36,089 nt of DNA from Sphingobacteriales bacterium (GCA_004293485.1 RDYW01000051.1:1-36089), one strand, 5' to 3'; positions 13,985-24,390 are shown, numbered from the stretch's first letter. Notes: generated by a model from the sequence alone, not told the origin. Numbers and translations are program-made.

Positions 13985-15688
13985 ATGCACCCAGTACCCA
14001 AACGTAAGAAAATAATTTTTTTAAGTTTTTTTACACTCATTAGTTTCGTTTTTTTTTCCTTTCGGGATGATTTGTTTCAGATAAGTAAAAACTTAGATAT
14101 TTTTGCTTCAATATATAAAGAGCTAAATATGAGTTATGTAGATGATGTAAATTCATCTACTATCATTAAAACAAGTATTGATGCTATGCTTCAAAATCTT
14201 GATCCTTACACCGAGTATGTACCCGAATCGGATGTAGAGGATTACAAAATGAAATATGTAAGTACACAGTACGGAGGTATAGGTGCTGGTGTATTTTACC
14301 GCAATAATAAGGTATATATTTCGGATGTTTTTGAAGGCTTTCCGGCACAAAAAGCCAATATCAAGCCCGGCGACGAACTTGTTTCGATTGATGGCGTTGC
14401 CCTGCAAGGTAAAAAAAGCGAGCAAGTAAGTTTACTTTTAAAAGGCCCACGCGAAACAGCAGTAAAAATTATGATTTCCCGCGAGGGTAAAATTATCGAA
14501 AAAAACATTTTTAGAGCCGAAATAAATCAGCCTAACGTAAGCTATTTTGGTATGCTAGAAAACAATGTAGGGTACATTAAATTAGATAAATTTTTAGAAA
14601 ACTCAGCCCAAGAAGTTAAAAATGCGCTTATCGAAATAAAAAAAAATAACCCTAAAGGCTTAATACTCGATTTACGTTATAATGGTGGGGGAATATTGCA
14701 AGAGGCAGTAAAAATTGTAAACTTTTTTATAGCCAAAGATGTAGAAATAGTAGTACAAAAAGGTCGAAATACCGAAAAAAATATTCACTATAAAACATAC
14801 ACACAAGCCCTTGATGCTCAAATTCCTTTAATTATATTGGTAAATAATCGCTCGGCATCGGCATCCGAAATTGTAGCTGGTTCGCTACAAGATTTGGATA
14901 GAGCAGTTATTATAGGCCAACAAAGTTTTGGTAAAGGCCTTGTACAACAAACCTTTAACCTCCCTTACAATAGCTTGGTAAAAATTACAGTAGCCAAATA
15001 TTATACCCCTTCGGGGCGCTGCATACAAGCTTTAGATTATGCACACCGAAGCAAAGAGGGTGCGGTAAACAAATTTTCAGACTCGTTAAAAACCGAGTTT
15101 AAAACAAAAAATGGGCGTTCGGTGTACGATGGTAGTGGCATATATCCCGATATATATATACCTCGCTACACCTATCATCAAATTACTCAATCTTTACTTA
15201 GCAAGTATTTGCTATTTGATTATGCTTCAAATTATGTGCAAAAAAAACCTCAAATTGTAGCCGCCAAAAACTTTTATTTAAACGATGCCGAATACGCCAA
15301 CTTTGTAACATTTATAAACAACAAAGATTATAGTTATACCACCGAAACCGAAACCATGTTACAATCAATGGTAAAACAAGCCGAAAAAGAAAAAATTTAT
15401 ACCGAACTAAAAACTGAGTTAGATGCGCTTAAAACTAAAGTATATAGTGCTAAAAAAGACGACTTAAATCAATACAAACCCGAAATAAAAAGAATATTAG
15501 AAAGCGAAATTGTACAACGTTATTATTACGACAAAGGAAAATACGAACATGCTTTTCAGTACGACACCGAGTTAAAAGAAGCCCTAAAATTAGTAACCAA
15601 CAAAATTAGTTACGATGCCATTTTAAAAGGCGATAAACAGTATAAAGTAATAGGCAAGCCAGGCAAAATGCTGGTACAGGAAGATTAA
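13985..15688 (+). CDS. S41-family C-terminal processing peptidase
   Basis: A tail-specific serine protease of about 567 residues. The N-terminus MHPVPKRKKIIFLSFF followed by more hydrophobic residues is a signal anchor, so the enzyme works in the periplasm attached to the inner membrane or is released there. It has a PDZ domain (QYGGIGAGVFYR through PGDELVSIDG) and then the S41 core: LILDLRYNGGG, the serine motif NNRSASASEIVAGSL and the lysine motif QSFGKGLVQQ. The C-terminal 150 residues are helical and charged. I place the start at the ATG 13985, because the preceding in-frame residues from 13934 would make an odd doubled hydrophobic leader and because a TAcaTTTa box lies there; 13934 is the alternative. 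galK follows after 65 nt. Confidence 0.9.
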   Translation: MHPVPKRKKIIFLSFFTLISFVFFSFRDDLFQISKNLDIFASIYKELNMSYVDDVNSSTIIKTSIDAMLQNLDPYTEYVPESDVEDYKMKYVSTQYGGIGAGVFYRNNKVYISDVFEGFPAQKANIKPGDELVSIDGVALQGKKSEQVSLLLKGPRETAVKIMISREGKIIEKNIFRAEINQPNVSYFGMLENNVGYIKLDKFLENSAQEVKNALIEIKKNNPKGLILDLRYNGGGILQEAVKIVNFFIAKDVEIVVQKGRNTEKNIHYKTYTQALDAQIPLIILVNNRSASASEIVAGSLQDLDRAVIIGQQSFGKGLVQQTFNLPYNSLVKITVAKYYTPSGRCIQALDYAHRSKEGAVNKFSDSLKTEFKTKNGRSVYDGSGIYPDIYIPRYTYHQITQSLLSKYLLFDYASNYVQKKPQIVAAKNFYLNDAEYANFVTFINNKDYSYTTETETMLQSMVKQAEKEKIYTELKTELDALKTKVYSAKKDDLNQYKPEIKRILESEIVQRYYYDKGKYEHAFQYDTELKEALKLVTNKISYDAILKGDKQYKVIGKPGKMLVQED

Positions 15689-15753
15689 TTTTTGCAGATT
15701 TAATAACAAACACATATCCAAATTTTATTAAAAAACCATCCCCATTAAATCAA

Positions 15754-16911
15754 ATGATTAACAACTTAGAAAACACCGTTAAAAACACATTTATAGCTAA
15801 ATTTAATACTACACCCATTGTAGTATGCTCGCCAGGACGTATAAATTTAATAGGCGAACATACCGATTATAATATGGGTTTTGTATTGCCTGCAGCTATT
15901 GATAAAGCGATGTATATGGCTATAGCAAAGCAAGATAACGACAATATAAATTTATTTTCTTTGGATTTAAACGATAATTTTAGCACCTCAGTTTTACATT
16001 ATAGCAAAAGCGATAAACAATGGGCTAATTATATTATTGGTGTGGTAGATGAATTGCTTAAAATGGGTATAAAAGTTAGTGGATTTAGCCTAGTTTTTGC
16101 CGGCGATGTACCGCTTGGGGCTGGCTTATCATCATCGGCAGCATTAGAGTGTGCTACCGTTTTTGCTCTTAATACACTATTTGATATGCAACTTACCAAA
16201 CTTCAAATGGCACAAATAGCGCAACAAGCCGAGCGAGAGTATGTAGGTGTAAAATGCGGTATTATGGATCAGTTTGCCAGCATTTTTGGCAAAAAAAATC
16301 ATCTTATAAAACTCGATTGCCGCTCGTTGGCCTACGAATATGTACCTTTTAATTTAGTAGGCGTAAAAACTATATTGTTCGATTCGATGGTAAAACACTC
16401 CTTAGCATCATCCGAGTACAATATACGAAGCCAGCAATGCCAGCAAGGAGTTAACATTATTCAAAAAAAATACCCTGAAGTAAAAACCCTGAGAGATGCC
16501 AACTCACATATAGTAGAAGAATGTTTAGCTTTAGGCGATATAAAAATTTATAACCGGTGTAAATTTGTTGTAAACGAAATAGCCCGTTTACAATTAGCTT
16601 GCCAATACCTAACCGAAGGAAACTTGCTTGAATTTGGTAAAAAAATGTACGAAACCCACCAAGGCCTAAGCCAACTATACGAAGTAAGTTGCCCCGAACT
16701 TGATTTTATGGCTAACTGCGCCAAGCAACAGCCCAACATTATTGGTGCCCGTATGATGGGTGGGGGCTTTGGGGGTTGCATAATAGCCTTAATTAAGCAA
16801 GATGCTGTATCAGAAGTTATCGAAATAATGAAAAACGCTTACCAAACCCAAATGGGAAAACAATTAAAAGTTTACGAAGTAAATATCGAAGATGGAACAA
16901 GAGTGTTATAA
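15754..16911 (+). CDS. galK: galactokinase
   Basis: A 385-residue GHMP kinase that phosphorylates D-galactose at C1 (Leloir pathway). The galactokinase signature is GRINLIGEHTDYNMGFVLPAAI (about 29-50), with the catalytic Asp further on in VKCGIMDQFAS. The ATP-binding motif is LGAGLSSSAALE (about 122-133) and the C-terminal GHMP motif is MMGGGFGGCIIAL. Length is typical. No galT, galE or galactose transporter lies in the window, so the pathway is scattered. It may be co-transcribed with the S41 peptidase gene, 65 nt upstream. Confidence 0.96.
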   Translation: MINNLENTVKNTFIAKFNTTPIVVCSPGRINLIGEHTDYNMGFVLPAAIDKAMYMAIAKQDNDNINLFSLDLNDNFSTSVLHYSKSDKQWANYIIGVVDELLKMGIKVSGFSLVFAGDVPLGAGLSSSAALECATVFALNTLFDMQLTKLQMAQIAQQAEREYVGVKCGIMDQFASIFGKKNHLIKLDCRSLAYEYVPFNLVGVKTILFDSMVKHSLASSEYNIRSQQCQQGVNIIQKKYPEVKTLRDANSHIVEECLALGDIKIYNRCKFVVNEIARLQLACQYLTEGNLLEFGKKMYETHQGLSQLYEVSCPELDFMANCAKQQPNIIGARMMGGGFGGCIIALIKQDAVSEVIEIMKNAYQTQMGKQLKVYEVNIEDGTRVL

Positions 16912-17039
16912 TTAAAATTAACTGGGCTCGCAAATTAATACCGAAGTATATTTCAATTATTTCAAAATATTTTATCTTATTTTTTTTTGAATTATTGGTT
17001 TAAATTTTGTTATTTGTTTTTATACTAACATTAAACATA

Positions 17040-19535
17040 ATGAAACTACTAAAAAATATTACCTACATCTTATTTTTAAGCCTTTTGTGGGCAAATATTA
17101 CTTTTGCACAAAAAAAAACAGATAACCCAACATTAAAAATATACCGGGCTACGGCCACCAAAATAAACAACTTAATACACACCAAACTCGATGTAAGATT
17201 CGATTATAAAAAACAGTACTTATATGGCAAAGCCTGGATTACCCTGAAACCATATATTTACCCTACCGATTCGCTAACCCTAGATGCAAAAGGTATGGAT
17301 ATTAAAACTGTAGCTGTAGTTAAAACGGGTAAAAATATCCCACTTAAATATAGTTACGACAGCCTATTGTTAAAAATTAATTTAGATAAAACCTACAACA
17401 GTACCGATAGTTATACCATTTTCGTTAATTATACAGCCAAGCCCAACGAACTAAAAACAAAAGGAAGCCAAGCCATAACCGATGCCAAAGGCTTATATTT
17501 TATTAACCCCGATAGCACCCAAAAAGGCAAACCCGTACAAATATGGACGCAGGGCGAAACCGAAGCTTCATCGGTATGGTTCCCCACCATCGACAAGCCT
17601 AACCAAAAAACCACCCAAGAAATTACCCTTACCGTACCTTCAAAATACATTACTTTATCAAACGGAGCAATTATATCCCAAAAGAAAAACCCCGATGGCA
17701 CACGTAGCGATACCTGGAAAATGGATAAACCACATGCCCCTTATTTATTTATGATGGCCGTAGGAAATTTTAAAGTTTACCACGATAAATGGAAAAATAT
17801 ACCCGTTGATTATTATTTAGAGCCCGAATACGCCCCCTATGCTAAAGATATTTTTGGATTAACCCCCGAAATGATTGGTTTTTTTTCCTCAAAATTAGGT
17901 ATCGATTATCCTTGGAATAAATATGCCCAAATAGCTGTTCGCGATTATGTAAGCGGTGCTATGGAAAATACTACAGCTACCCTTCACGGGGATTTTGTAC
18001 ACCAAACCAAACGCGAACTTATTGATGGTAGCGCTGGCGAAGATGTAATAGCACACGAACTTTTTCACCAATGGTTTGGCGATTATGTAACCGCCGAAAG
18101 CTGGAGCAACCTTTCGGTAAACGAATCGTTTGCCGATTTAAGCGAAACCCTTTGGCTCGAGTATAAACATGGTAAAGATGCTGGCGACGAACATAATTTT
18201 GAAGCCATGCAAGCCTATTTAAACTCCGCACAAGCCAAAACCAAAAACCTTATTCGCTTTTATTATGCCGATAAAGAAGAAGTATTTGATGTGGTAACGT
18301 ATCAAAAAGGTGGCCGAATTTTAAATATGTTACGCACCTATTTAGGAAATACTGTTTTTTACAAAGGCCTAAACCATTACCTTACCCAAAATGCCTTGGG
18401 TAATGGCGAAGCACATCAATTACGCCTAGCTTTCGAAAAAGCAAGCGGTAAAGATTTAAACTGGTTTTTTAACCAATGGTATTATAGCCCTGGTCATCCC
18501 GATTTAAAGATAACCTATAAATGGGATGATGCAAGCAAAACACAAACCGTTTATTTAGCCCAAACACAAGATGAAGAAGCATTTAAACTACCCATGAAAA
18601 TAGATGTATATGTGGCTGGAAAAAAACAAACACACCCATATTTTATGACCTCAAAATTGGATTCGGTGGTTTTAAAACTTTCGGCAAAGCCCGATTTGGT
18701 AAACATTGATGCCGATAAAATTTTATTAGCAACTAAAAAAGATGATAAAACTATCGAGCAATTTGCGTTTCAATATGCCAATGCACCCCAGTACCTTGAT
18801 AGGCTCGAAGCATTAAAAGCAGCTAGCACTAAACTTGGTAACACCTTTGCCCAAAAAATATTGATGTTGGCTTTGGCCGATAAGTATGAAGGCCTAAGAC
18901 TAGCTGCCATACAAGCAATTGATTTAGAAAACCCCGAAATTAAAAATGCTACGCTACCCATTTTAATTGATATGGCTAAAAATGATAACAAAACCAAAGT
19001 AAAAGCTGCAGCCTTAGAAGTATTAGCTTCGTTAAACGATGTAGCTTATATTGAATTATTTAACAATGCCATAAAAGAACAATCTTATGCTGTACAAAGT
19101 GCTGGTTTAAAAGGAATAGCCGAACTTGATATTGATGCTGCATTTAAACTGGCTAAAAAGCTTGAAAACGAAAGCAAAGGGGCACTAAGCAATACTATTT
19201 CATCAATTTATGCCAATAAAGGCGACGAAAATAACTTTGAATTTGTAAACAAAGCTTTTGAAAAAGCTGGCGTACAACAAAAATTTAATACCGTAGGTGC
19301 TTTTGCTACCATGCTAGGTAAAATAAACGATGTACAAAATTTTAAAACTGGCCTAAACCAAATTAAAAAATTTACCATCGACAATAAAAAATATGGTATT
19401 GGAGCCTTTATGCAAAATATATTTAACAGTATTTTAAAAACCAAAACCGAAAATATAACTACCTCAGCAGTAACAAATGATAACCTTAAAGCACAAATTG
19501 AGTATTTAAAATCAACCATTGAGGCAACAAAATAA
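17040..19535 (+). CDS. secreted M1-family zinc aminopeptidase with C-terminal helical repeats
   Basis: A protein of about 831 residues. The N-terminus MKLLKNITYILFLSLLWANI followed by TFAQ is a signal peptide, so the start is set at the ATG 17040 and not the in-frame ATG at 17007. The M1 catalytic core has the substrate-recognition motif GAMEN (about 305) and the zinc site HELFHQW (about 338-344) with the third ligand E in NESFADLSE 18 residues later. The C-terminal quarter (from about residue 560) is built of helical HEAT-like repeats, ending in a plain helix. It removes N-terminal amino acids from peptides, here probably in the periplasm or at the outer membrane. It stands alone between two noncoding gaps. 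Confidence 0.93.
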   Translation: MKLLKNITYILFLSLLWANITFAQKKTDNPTLKIYRATATKINNLIHTKLDVRFDYKKQYLYGKAWITLKPYIYPTDSLTLDAKGMDIKTVAVVKTGKNIPLKYSYDSLLLKINLDKTYNSTDSYTIFVNYTAKPNELKTKGSQAITDAKGLYFINPDSTQKGKPVQIWTQGETEASSVWFPTIDKPNQKTTQEITLTVPSKYITLSNGAIISQKKNPDGTRSDTWKMDKPHAPYLFMMAVGNFKVYHDKWKNIPVDYYLEPEYAPYAKDIFGLTPEMIGFFSSKLGIDYPWNKYAQIAVRDYVSGAMENTTATLHGDFVHQTKRELIDGSAGEDVIAHELFHQWFGDYVTAESWSNLSVNESFADLSETLWLEYKHGKDAGDEHNFEAMQAYLNSAQAKTKNLIRFYYADKEEVFDVVTYQKGGRILNMLRTYLGNTVFYKGLNHYLTQNALGNGEAHQLRLAFEKASGKDLNWFFNQWYYSPGHPDLKITYKWDDASKTQTVYLAQTQDEEAFKLPMKIDVYVAGKKQTHPYFMTSKLDSVVLKLSAKPDLVNIDADKILLATKKDDKTIEQFAFQYANAPQYLDRLEALKAASTKLGNTFAQKILMLALADKYEGLRLAAIQAIDLENPEIKNATLPILIDMAKNDNKTKVKAAALEVLASLNDVAYIELFNNAIKEQSYAVQSAGLKGIAELDIDAAFKLAKKLENESKGALSNTISSIYANKGDENNFEFVNKAFEKAGVQQKFNTVGAFATMLGKINDVQNFKTGLNQIKKFTIDNKKYGIGAFMQNIFNSILKTKTENITTSAVTNDNLKAQIEYLKSTIEATK

Positions 19536-19853
19536 ATAAAAAGTAGTATAGTAAGGGTAATTACTTTACCATAAGCCTTAATTATTTAAATTATATTAAG
19601 CCAGAAATCAAATTTATTATTTTAACAACATGCTATAAATCAACAGAATAAAATTTATCATATTGATTTAGTTTGTATAAATCTTTGTATTATTTAACTT
19701 AATTTAAGGCCGTAAATTTTAGTTTGTTTAATTTTAAACAACACATCATTTTTTTTATTGATTTATAAATATTTTAATTTTTAAAATATTTTTAATTATC
19801 ATTGGCAATATTTAGCAATATCCAACCAACTAAATAAACCAATTAATAACAAA
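19536..19853. other. intergenic region before ompA-like gene
   Basis: About 320 nt of very AT-rich sequence. It must hold the promoter of the OmpA gene; two near matches to the TAnnTTTG box occur (around 19679-19686 and 19720-19727), neither perfect. I see no open frame, hairpin of note or RNA gene. Confidence 0.5.
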
Positions 19854-21221
19854 ATGAAAAAAAAATTACTCCAAAAATTAACTACTTTGGCTCTAGTAGG
19901 GCTAGGTAGCCCATTATTTGCACAAACTCCAGCTACACCCGAGCCTGCAAATACAATTAAAACCGACAAAACTTCTAGCATTTTTAGAACCATGTCGTTC
20001 GGTATAAATGCAGGAACTTTATTTGGTACTTCGGTAGTAAGTACCCGAGGTGATTTTTCAAATTATTCTTTTAAACCTGGTTATGGGTTTTTCTTAAAAA
20101 AGCAAGTAGGGCATACTTTAGGCTTTCAAGCCGATTTTTTAGCAGGAACTTTAAGAGGCTCTAACTCAGGTCGTACTATTACCACCCCTTGGACATACGA
20201 TACCGATTTAAACTGGTCGGCAAGTTTTTCTACCACTATCACCTTTGGTAACATTAGCTTTTTACACCAAAAAAGTGCCTTCTTACCTTATGGTACTATC
20301 GGTGCTGGTATTATCGATTATTCAAGTGTTTTAACATCAAAAGCTAACGTAAAATCAAAAGCCGAAACTGGTAGAATGTTGTTTATACCCATTTCTATAG
20401 GTACTAAAATTGTTTTATCATCGGTTATTAACCTAGATTTAGGATACAAAATTGGTTTTGTAGATGCCGATAACTTTGATGCCTACAGAAACTCAACTCA
20501 AAAAGATAACTTCTCTTATGGATATGCAGGTTTAGAGTTTATTTTAGGAAAAAAATCAAGACCAGCACTAGGAAAATACAACCCTATTACAGGCATTACC
20601 CAAAAAATGAACGAAAAGTATGATGATTTAAAAAAGCAAATGGATAGCGAAAAAGCTGCTATTGCTGATGAAAATGCCCGCATACAAGCCGAAAATGCCA
20701 AATTAATGGAGGAGCAGAAAAAATTTATGACCGACTCTGATAATGATGGTGTTTCAGATTATTTTGATAAATGCCCAGCTACGCCTACAACTACAAAAGT
20801 AGATGGCGCTGGTTGCCCTTTACCATCGTTCGTAATTAACAAACCTGCCGACGTTAAAGTTTTTATTAGCGAAGCCGATAGAAATATTGTAAAAGAAGCG
20901 ATTAAAAACCTTGAATTTGATTTAGCTAAAGCAACTATACGCCCAGTATCGTTCGAAAGTTTAGATAAAGTAGCCAACCTAATAGTTGCTAAAAATTTCA
21001 GCTTAAAACTTGCAGGACATACAGATAGCGACGGTAGCAATGCTGCTAATTTATCTTTATCAAAAAACCGAGCCGAAGCTATTAAAACCTATTTGGTAAG
21101 CAAAGGTGCTAATCCATCTCGTATTGAAGCTACCGGATACGGCGAAACACAACCTATTGCAAGCAACAAAACAGCAAAAGGTAAACAAACAAATCGCAGG
21201 GTTGAGTTTACTATATACTAG
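19854..21221 (+). CDS. OmpA-family outer-membrane protein with TSP3-type linker
   Basis: A 455-residue outer-membrane protein. A signal peptide (MKKKLLQKLTTLALVGLGSP, cut after LFAQ) leads into a beta-barrel-like domain of about 200 residues rich in alternating aromatic strands. A short charged coiled-coil stretch (about 245-285) follows, then one thrombospondin-type-3 calcium-binding repeat (DSDNDGVSDYFDKCP, about 290-305). The C-terminal OmpA domain that binds peptidoglycan includes LAGHTDSDGSNAANLSLSKN and GYGETQPIASN. It ties the outer membrane to the cell wall. A strong terminator follows at 21250-21286, so it is a single-gene unit. Confidence 0.93.
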   Translation: MKKKLLQKLTTLALVGLGSPLFAQTPATPEPANTIKTDKTSSIFRTMSFGINAGTLFGTSVVSTRGDFSNYSFKPGYGFFLKKQVGHTLGFQADFLAGTLRGSNSGRTITTPWTYDTDLNWSASFSTTITFGNISFLHQKSAFLPYGTIGAGIIDYSSVLTSKANVKSKAETGRMLFIPISIGTKIVLSSVINLDLGYKIGFVDADNFDAYRNSTQKDNFSYGYAGLEFILGKKSRPALGKYNPITGITQKMNEKYDDLKKQMDSEKAAIADENARIQAENAKLMEEQKKFMTDSDNDGVSDYFDKCPATPTTTKVDGAGCPLPSFVINKPADVKVFISEADRNIVKEAIKNLEFDLAKATIRPVSFESLDKVANLIVAKNFSLKLAGHTDSDGSNAANLSLSKNRAEAIKTYLVSKGANPSRIEATGYGETQPIASNKTAKGKQTNRRVEFTIY

Positions 21222-21249
21222 TACAAATAGTAAAAAAATACTATGTTTT

Positions 21250-21286
21250 AAAGGCTGCCTTTTATTTAAAGGCAGCCTTTTTTTTA
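21250..21286 (+). terminator. rho-independent terminator after ompA-like gene
   Basis: AAAGGCTGCCTTT and AAAGGCAGCCTTT form a 13-bp perfect stem with a 5-nt loop, followed by a T run. It lies 29 nt after the stop codon. Confidence 0.9.
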
Positions 21287-21372
21287 TATATGTTTTGCCA
21301 AACAAAGTACTTACTTAGTAAAATAAAACTAATTTTAAAACAATGTAAATGTAATTTTACACCCTAAAAATT

Positions 21373-21380
21373 TAGCTTTG
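21373..21380 (+). promoter_or_regulatory. promoter -7 box for the deacetylase gene
   Basis: TAGCTTTG matches the Bacteroidota -7 consensus TAnnTTTG and lies 21 nt before the ATG. No clear TTG at the -33 position is seen. Confidence 0.5.
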
Positions 21381-21401
21381 TAACCTTATTAAACACAATA
21401 C

Positions 21402-22259
21402 ATGAAAAAATTATCAAGCCTTTTAATCATCACTGTTTTTACACTAAGTAACTGTACGCCAAACAAAATAAAAAGCAACCACACAAGCAACAGCCCCAAA
21501 TGGGTAAAAACCGAAAAGCCAAACCAAAATCAAAACAAAAATATTGCCAATGCGGCCACTATTTTAGCCCGTAAACAAGTGCCTGTTTTGTGTTACCACC
21601 AAATACGAAACTGGACAGCTAACGACTCAAAATCGGCAAAAGATTACATTACCCCTGTCGAAACTTTTAAACAACACATAAAAATGCTTGCCGATAGTGG
21701 TTACCACAGCATACAACCAAACCAATTGTACAATTACTTAGCTTACGGCAATGCCCTACCTGCAAAGCCAGTAATGATAACTTTTGACGACACCGACCTC
21801 GACCAATACACCATCGGTGCAGCCACCTTAAAGCAATACGGTTATAAAGGTGTGTATTTTGTGATGACGGTTTCTATAGGCAAGCGTGGCAGGTTTAAAT
21901 ACATGGATAAAGCACAAATTAAAGAACTATCCGACCTAGGAAACACCATTGGCAGCCACACCTACGACCATCAAAACGTAAAAAAATATCAAGCTGAGGA
22001 TTGGGTAAAACAAATAGAAAAACCTACCAAAACCCTCGAAACTATTACAGGCAAAAAAATAAATCATTTTGCATACCCTTTTGGCTTATGGAACCCACAA
22101 GCCATCCCCGAGCTAAAAAAACGAGGCTTTAAAGATGCTTACATTTTATCAACCAAACGCGACCCAGTCGACCCACTATTTACCATTAGGCGTATCATAG
22201 CAAGCGGTTATTGGAGCGCAAAAACATTACACAGTAGTATGATAAATAGTTTTGATTAG
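21402..22259 (+). CDS. lipoprotein polysaccharide deacetylase (NodB-like, CE4)
   Basis: A 285-residue exported protein. The N-terminus MKKLSSLLIITVFTLSNC has a lipobox LSNC with C18 as the lipidated residue, so it is anchored in a membrane. The NodB homology domain follows: PVLCYHQI, the catalytic motif MITFDDTDLDQY (TFDD), the zinc-histidine motif IGSHTYDHQNV and the late FAYPFGLWN. Members remove acetyl groups from N-acetylated sugars in peptidoglycan or surface polysaccharide. The substrate is not visible. No further gene of this pathway is adjacent; the stop is followed at once by the heptad repeat at 22266. Confidence 0.88.
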   Translation: MKKLSSLLIITVFTLSNCTPNKIKSNHTSNSPKWVKTEKPNQNQNKNIANAATILARKQVPVLCYHQIRNWTANDSKSAKDYITPVETFKQHIKMLADSGYHSIQPNQLYNYLAYGNALPAKPVMITFDDTDLDQYTIGAATLKQYGYKGVYFVMTVSIGKRGRFKYMDKAQIKELSDLGNTIGSHTYDHQNVKKYQAEDWVKQIEKPTKTLETITGKKINHFAYPFGLWNPQAIPELKKRGFKDAYILSTKRDPVDPLFTIRRIIASGYWSAKTLHSSMINSFD

Positions 22260-22265
22260 GAGCGC

Positions 22266-22287
22266 TTCGGGCTTTCGGGCAACGGGC
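22266..22287 (+). repeat. second copy of the GGGC heptad repeat
   Basis: 22 bases identical to the start of the array at 5323-5365 (TTCGGGC, T, TTCGGGC, AACGGGC). Like that copy it lies a few bases after a stop codon, here 7 nt. Confidence 0.65.
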
Positions 22288-22394
22288 GTTGATCCAAAAA
22301 ATTAAGCTATTTTTTATAAATCAAAAATATCCATTAAATAGTTAAAGCTCGTTCTTAAATCATAAATCAAACATCCAAAATCACAAATATCTAA

Positions 22395-23369
22395 ATGATT
22401 GCCGTAACCATTATTACAGGTTTTTTAGGTGCAGGTAAAACCACCTTTTTAAACCAAATAATTAAACAAAACTCCAGCAAAAAATTTGCCATTATCGAAA
22501 ACGAATTTGGCGAAATTAATATTGATAGCCAGCTGGTTATAAGCACTAACCAAAATATATTTGAACTTAGCAACGGGTGTATTTGTTGTAGCCTTAACGG
22601 CGATTTATCATCCTTACTTAATAAATTAGTAACAAGCGACTACAATTTCGACCATTTAATTATCGAAACTACAGGTATTGCCGATCCTTCGGCCGTTGCA
22701 GCCGTATTTTTAAGCGATTATAATATACAAACTGTTTTTAAACTCGATGGCGTAATTTGTTTGGTTGATACGCAAAATGTACTAAACATTTTAGGAGTCG
22801 AAGAGGTAGCATCCAAGCAAATTGCATTTGCCGATTTTTTACTATATAACAAAGCTTCCACAGTCTCCGAAACTTTAAAAACCGAAATTAGTAAAACCGT
22901 AAAAACAATTAATCCCTTTGCGGAGATGGCTTTTTGCGATTTTTCGGAAACTCAAACCCCTGATTTGCTAGACCTACAAGCGTACCAAAACAAAAAAGCA
23001 TCTTTTATGCTTAGCATACACCCAACCCAAAAACAAACCTATTTTTTTGCTCAACAACACAGCCACAACCACATTGTATCGCAAGGATACCGGATAACCG
23101 AAAGCCTAGATTTACTTAAAATACGCCATTATTTTACCGTAATGCTTTTTATTCAAGGAGCTTACTTTTACCGGATTAAAGGATTATTAAACATCGAAGG
23201 CTATGATAAGCGCTTGATTATACAATCGGTTAAAGGTGCACCAGTATTTACCGAAGGCGAGGCTTGGCAAGCAGGCGAAAACCGCGAAACCTTAATTGTA
23301 TTTATAGGCAAAAGCCTAAAACGAGAAATTTTAGAAAAAAGTTTAAAACAATGTATCTACAAACCATAG
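22395..23369 (+). CDS. CobW/YjiA (COG0523) family GTPase, putative metal chaperone
   Basis: A 324-residue G3E GTPase. The P-loop is GFLGAGKTTFL (9-19), followed by IIENEFGEINID, the metal-binding CxCC motif GCICC (61-65) and the G-motif ETTGIADP; the C-terminal CobW_C domain is present. A histidine-rich stretch (QQHSHNH, about 220) could add metal ligands. Members deliver metals, mostly zinc, or serve cobalamin synthesis. No cobalamin genes or Zur-type genes lie near, so which metal is served is unknown. Whether it could relate to the cobalamin-dependent regulator at 27120 is only a thought. The gene stands alone with 130-150 nt on either side. Confidence 0.87.
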   Translation: MIAVTIITGFLGAGKTTFLNQIIKQNSSKKFAIIENEFGEINIDSQLVISTNQNIFELSNGCICCSLNGDLSSLLNKLVTSDYNFDHLIIETTGIADPSAVAAVFLSDYNIQTVFKLDGVICLVDTQNVLNILGVEEVASKQIAFADFLLYNKASTVSETLKTEISKTVKTINPFAEMAFCDFSETQTPDLLDLQAYQNKKASFMLSIHPTQKQTYFFAQQHSHNHIVSQGYRITESLDLLKIRHYFTVMLFIQGAYFYRIKGLLNIEGYDKRLIIQSVKGAPVFTEGEAWQAGENRETLIVFIGKSLKREILEKSLKQCIYKP

Positions 23370-23515
23370 ATTAACAAAATGTTATATAAATGTAATTAAC
23401 CTTGCCGATTTTAGTGTGATTTCAGAAAATAAAAATAAATATTTAAAAAAGCTTAGTGTAATTTGTACAATAACAAGATTTTACTAATTTTCGCCTCTAA
23501 ATTAATTTTTTAACA

Positions 23516-24370
23516 ATGATAATAGTTGCCGACGGAGGTTCAACCAAAACAAACTGGTGCCTGATAGACGATACAGGTAAAAAAGTGCTATTTAATACCG
23601 AAGGGTACAACCCTTTTTTTATGGATAGCGATAGTATATTTTTATCGATGCACAAAAGCATACCCGTAGATTTGCCATTAGGTAAAATTACCGAAGTAAA
23701 TTACTACGGAGCTGGCGTACACAACGATGAAAAAGCTAGCATTGTTAGCGATGCTTTAAAACGTTTTTTTACCAATGCTAAAGTAAATGTAGGCCACGAT
23801 TTATTGGCCGCCGCCCGAGCATTGCTTGGTAACCAAGAAGGTTTTGCCGCCATACTAGGCACCGGAACCAATACCTGCATATACGATGGTAGCGATATTT
23901 CGTTTAATATCGATTCGCTAGCTTACATATTAGGCGATGAAGGTAGCGGCTGCCACATAGGCAAAAAACTATTGGGCGATTACCTGCGTGGCTATATGCC
24001 ACAAAACGTACGCGAAATATTTTGGGAAACCTATAAACTTACCCACGATGATATATACGACAACGTGTACCTAAAACCCAAGCCAAACCGTTTTTGTGCA
24101 AGTTTTAGCAAATTTGTTTACGATGTAAATGTAAATATGGAATACTCTAGGGGCATTGTACACTCCTCGTTTACCGATTTTTTTAAAAACCTAGTAAGCC
24201 ATTATCCTAACTATAAAGACTATTCATTTAACTGCATTGGCTCGGTAGCTTACAATTTTAGAAACGTACTAGAAGAAGTTGCCCAACAATTTGATATGAA
24301 AATGGGTAAAATAATTCGTTCGCCGATAGACGATTTGGTAAAATTTCATATCGAGCAATACAACAAATAA
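23516..24370 (+). CDS. BadF/N-acetylglucosamine-kinase-type sugar kinase
   Basis: A 284-residue member of the ASKHA (actin-like ATPase) fold, BadF/BadG type, which Bacteroidota genomes usually carry as N-acetylglucosamine kinase. The phosphate-1 motif ADGGSTKTNWCLID is at the N-terminus; the phosphate-2 region AAILGTGTNTCIYDG is near residue 117. LGDEGSGCHIGKKLLGDY gives the typical glycine-rich helix near 141-158. It would phosphorylate an amino sugar, perhaps in cell-wall recycling. The substrate is an inference from family; the fold assignment is firm. Confidence 0.82.
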   Translation: MIIVADGGSTKTNWCLIDDTGKKVLFNTEGYNPFFMDSDSIFLSMHKSIPVDLPLGKITEVNYYGAGVHNDEKASIVSDALKRFFTNAKVNVGHDLLAAARALLGNQEGFAAILGTGTNTCIYDGSDISFNIDSLAYILGDEGSGCHIGKKLLGDYLRGYMPQNVREIFWETYKLTHDDIYDNVYLKPKPNRFCASFSKFVYDVNVNMEYSRGIVHSSFTDFFKNLVSHYPNYKDYSFNCIGSVAYNFRNVLEEVAQQFDMKMGKIIRSPIDDLVKFHIEQYNK

Positions 24371-24390
24371 TAAACTAAACATTTTTGTTT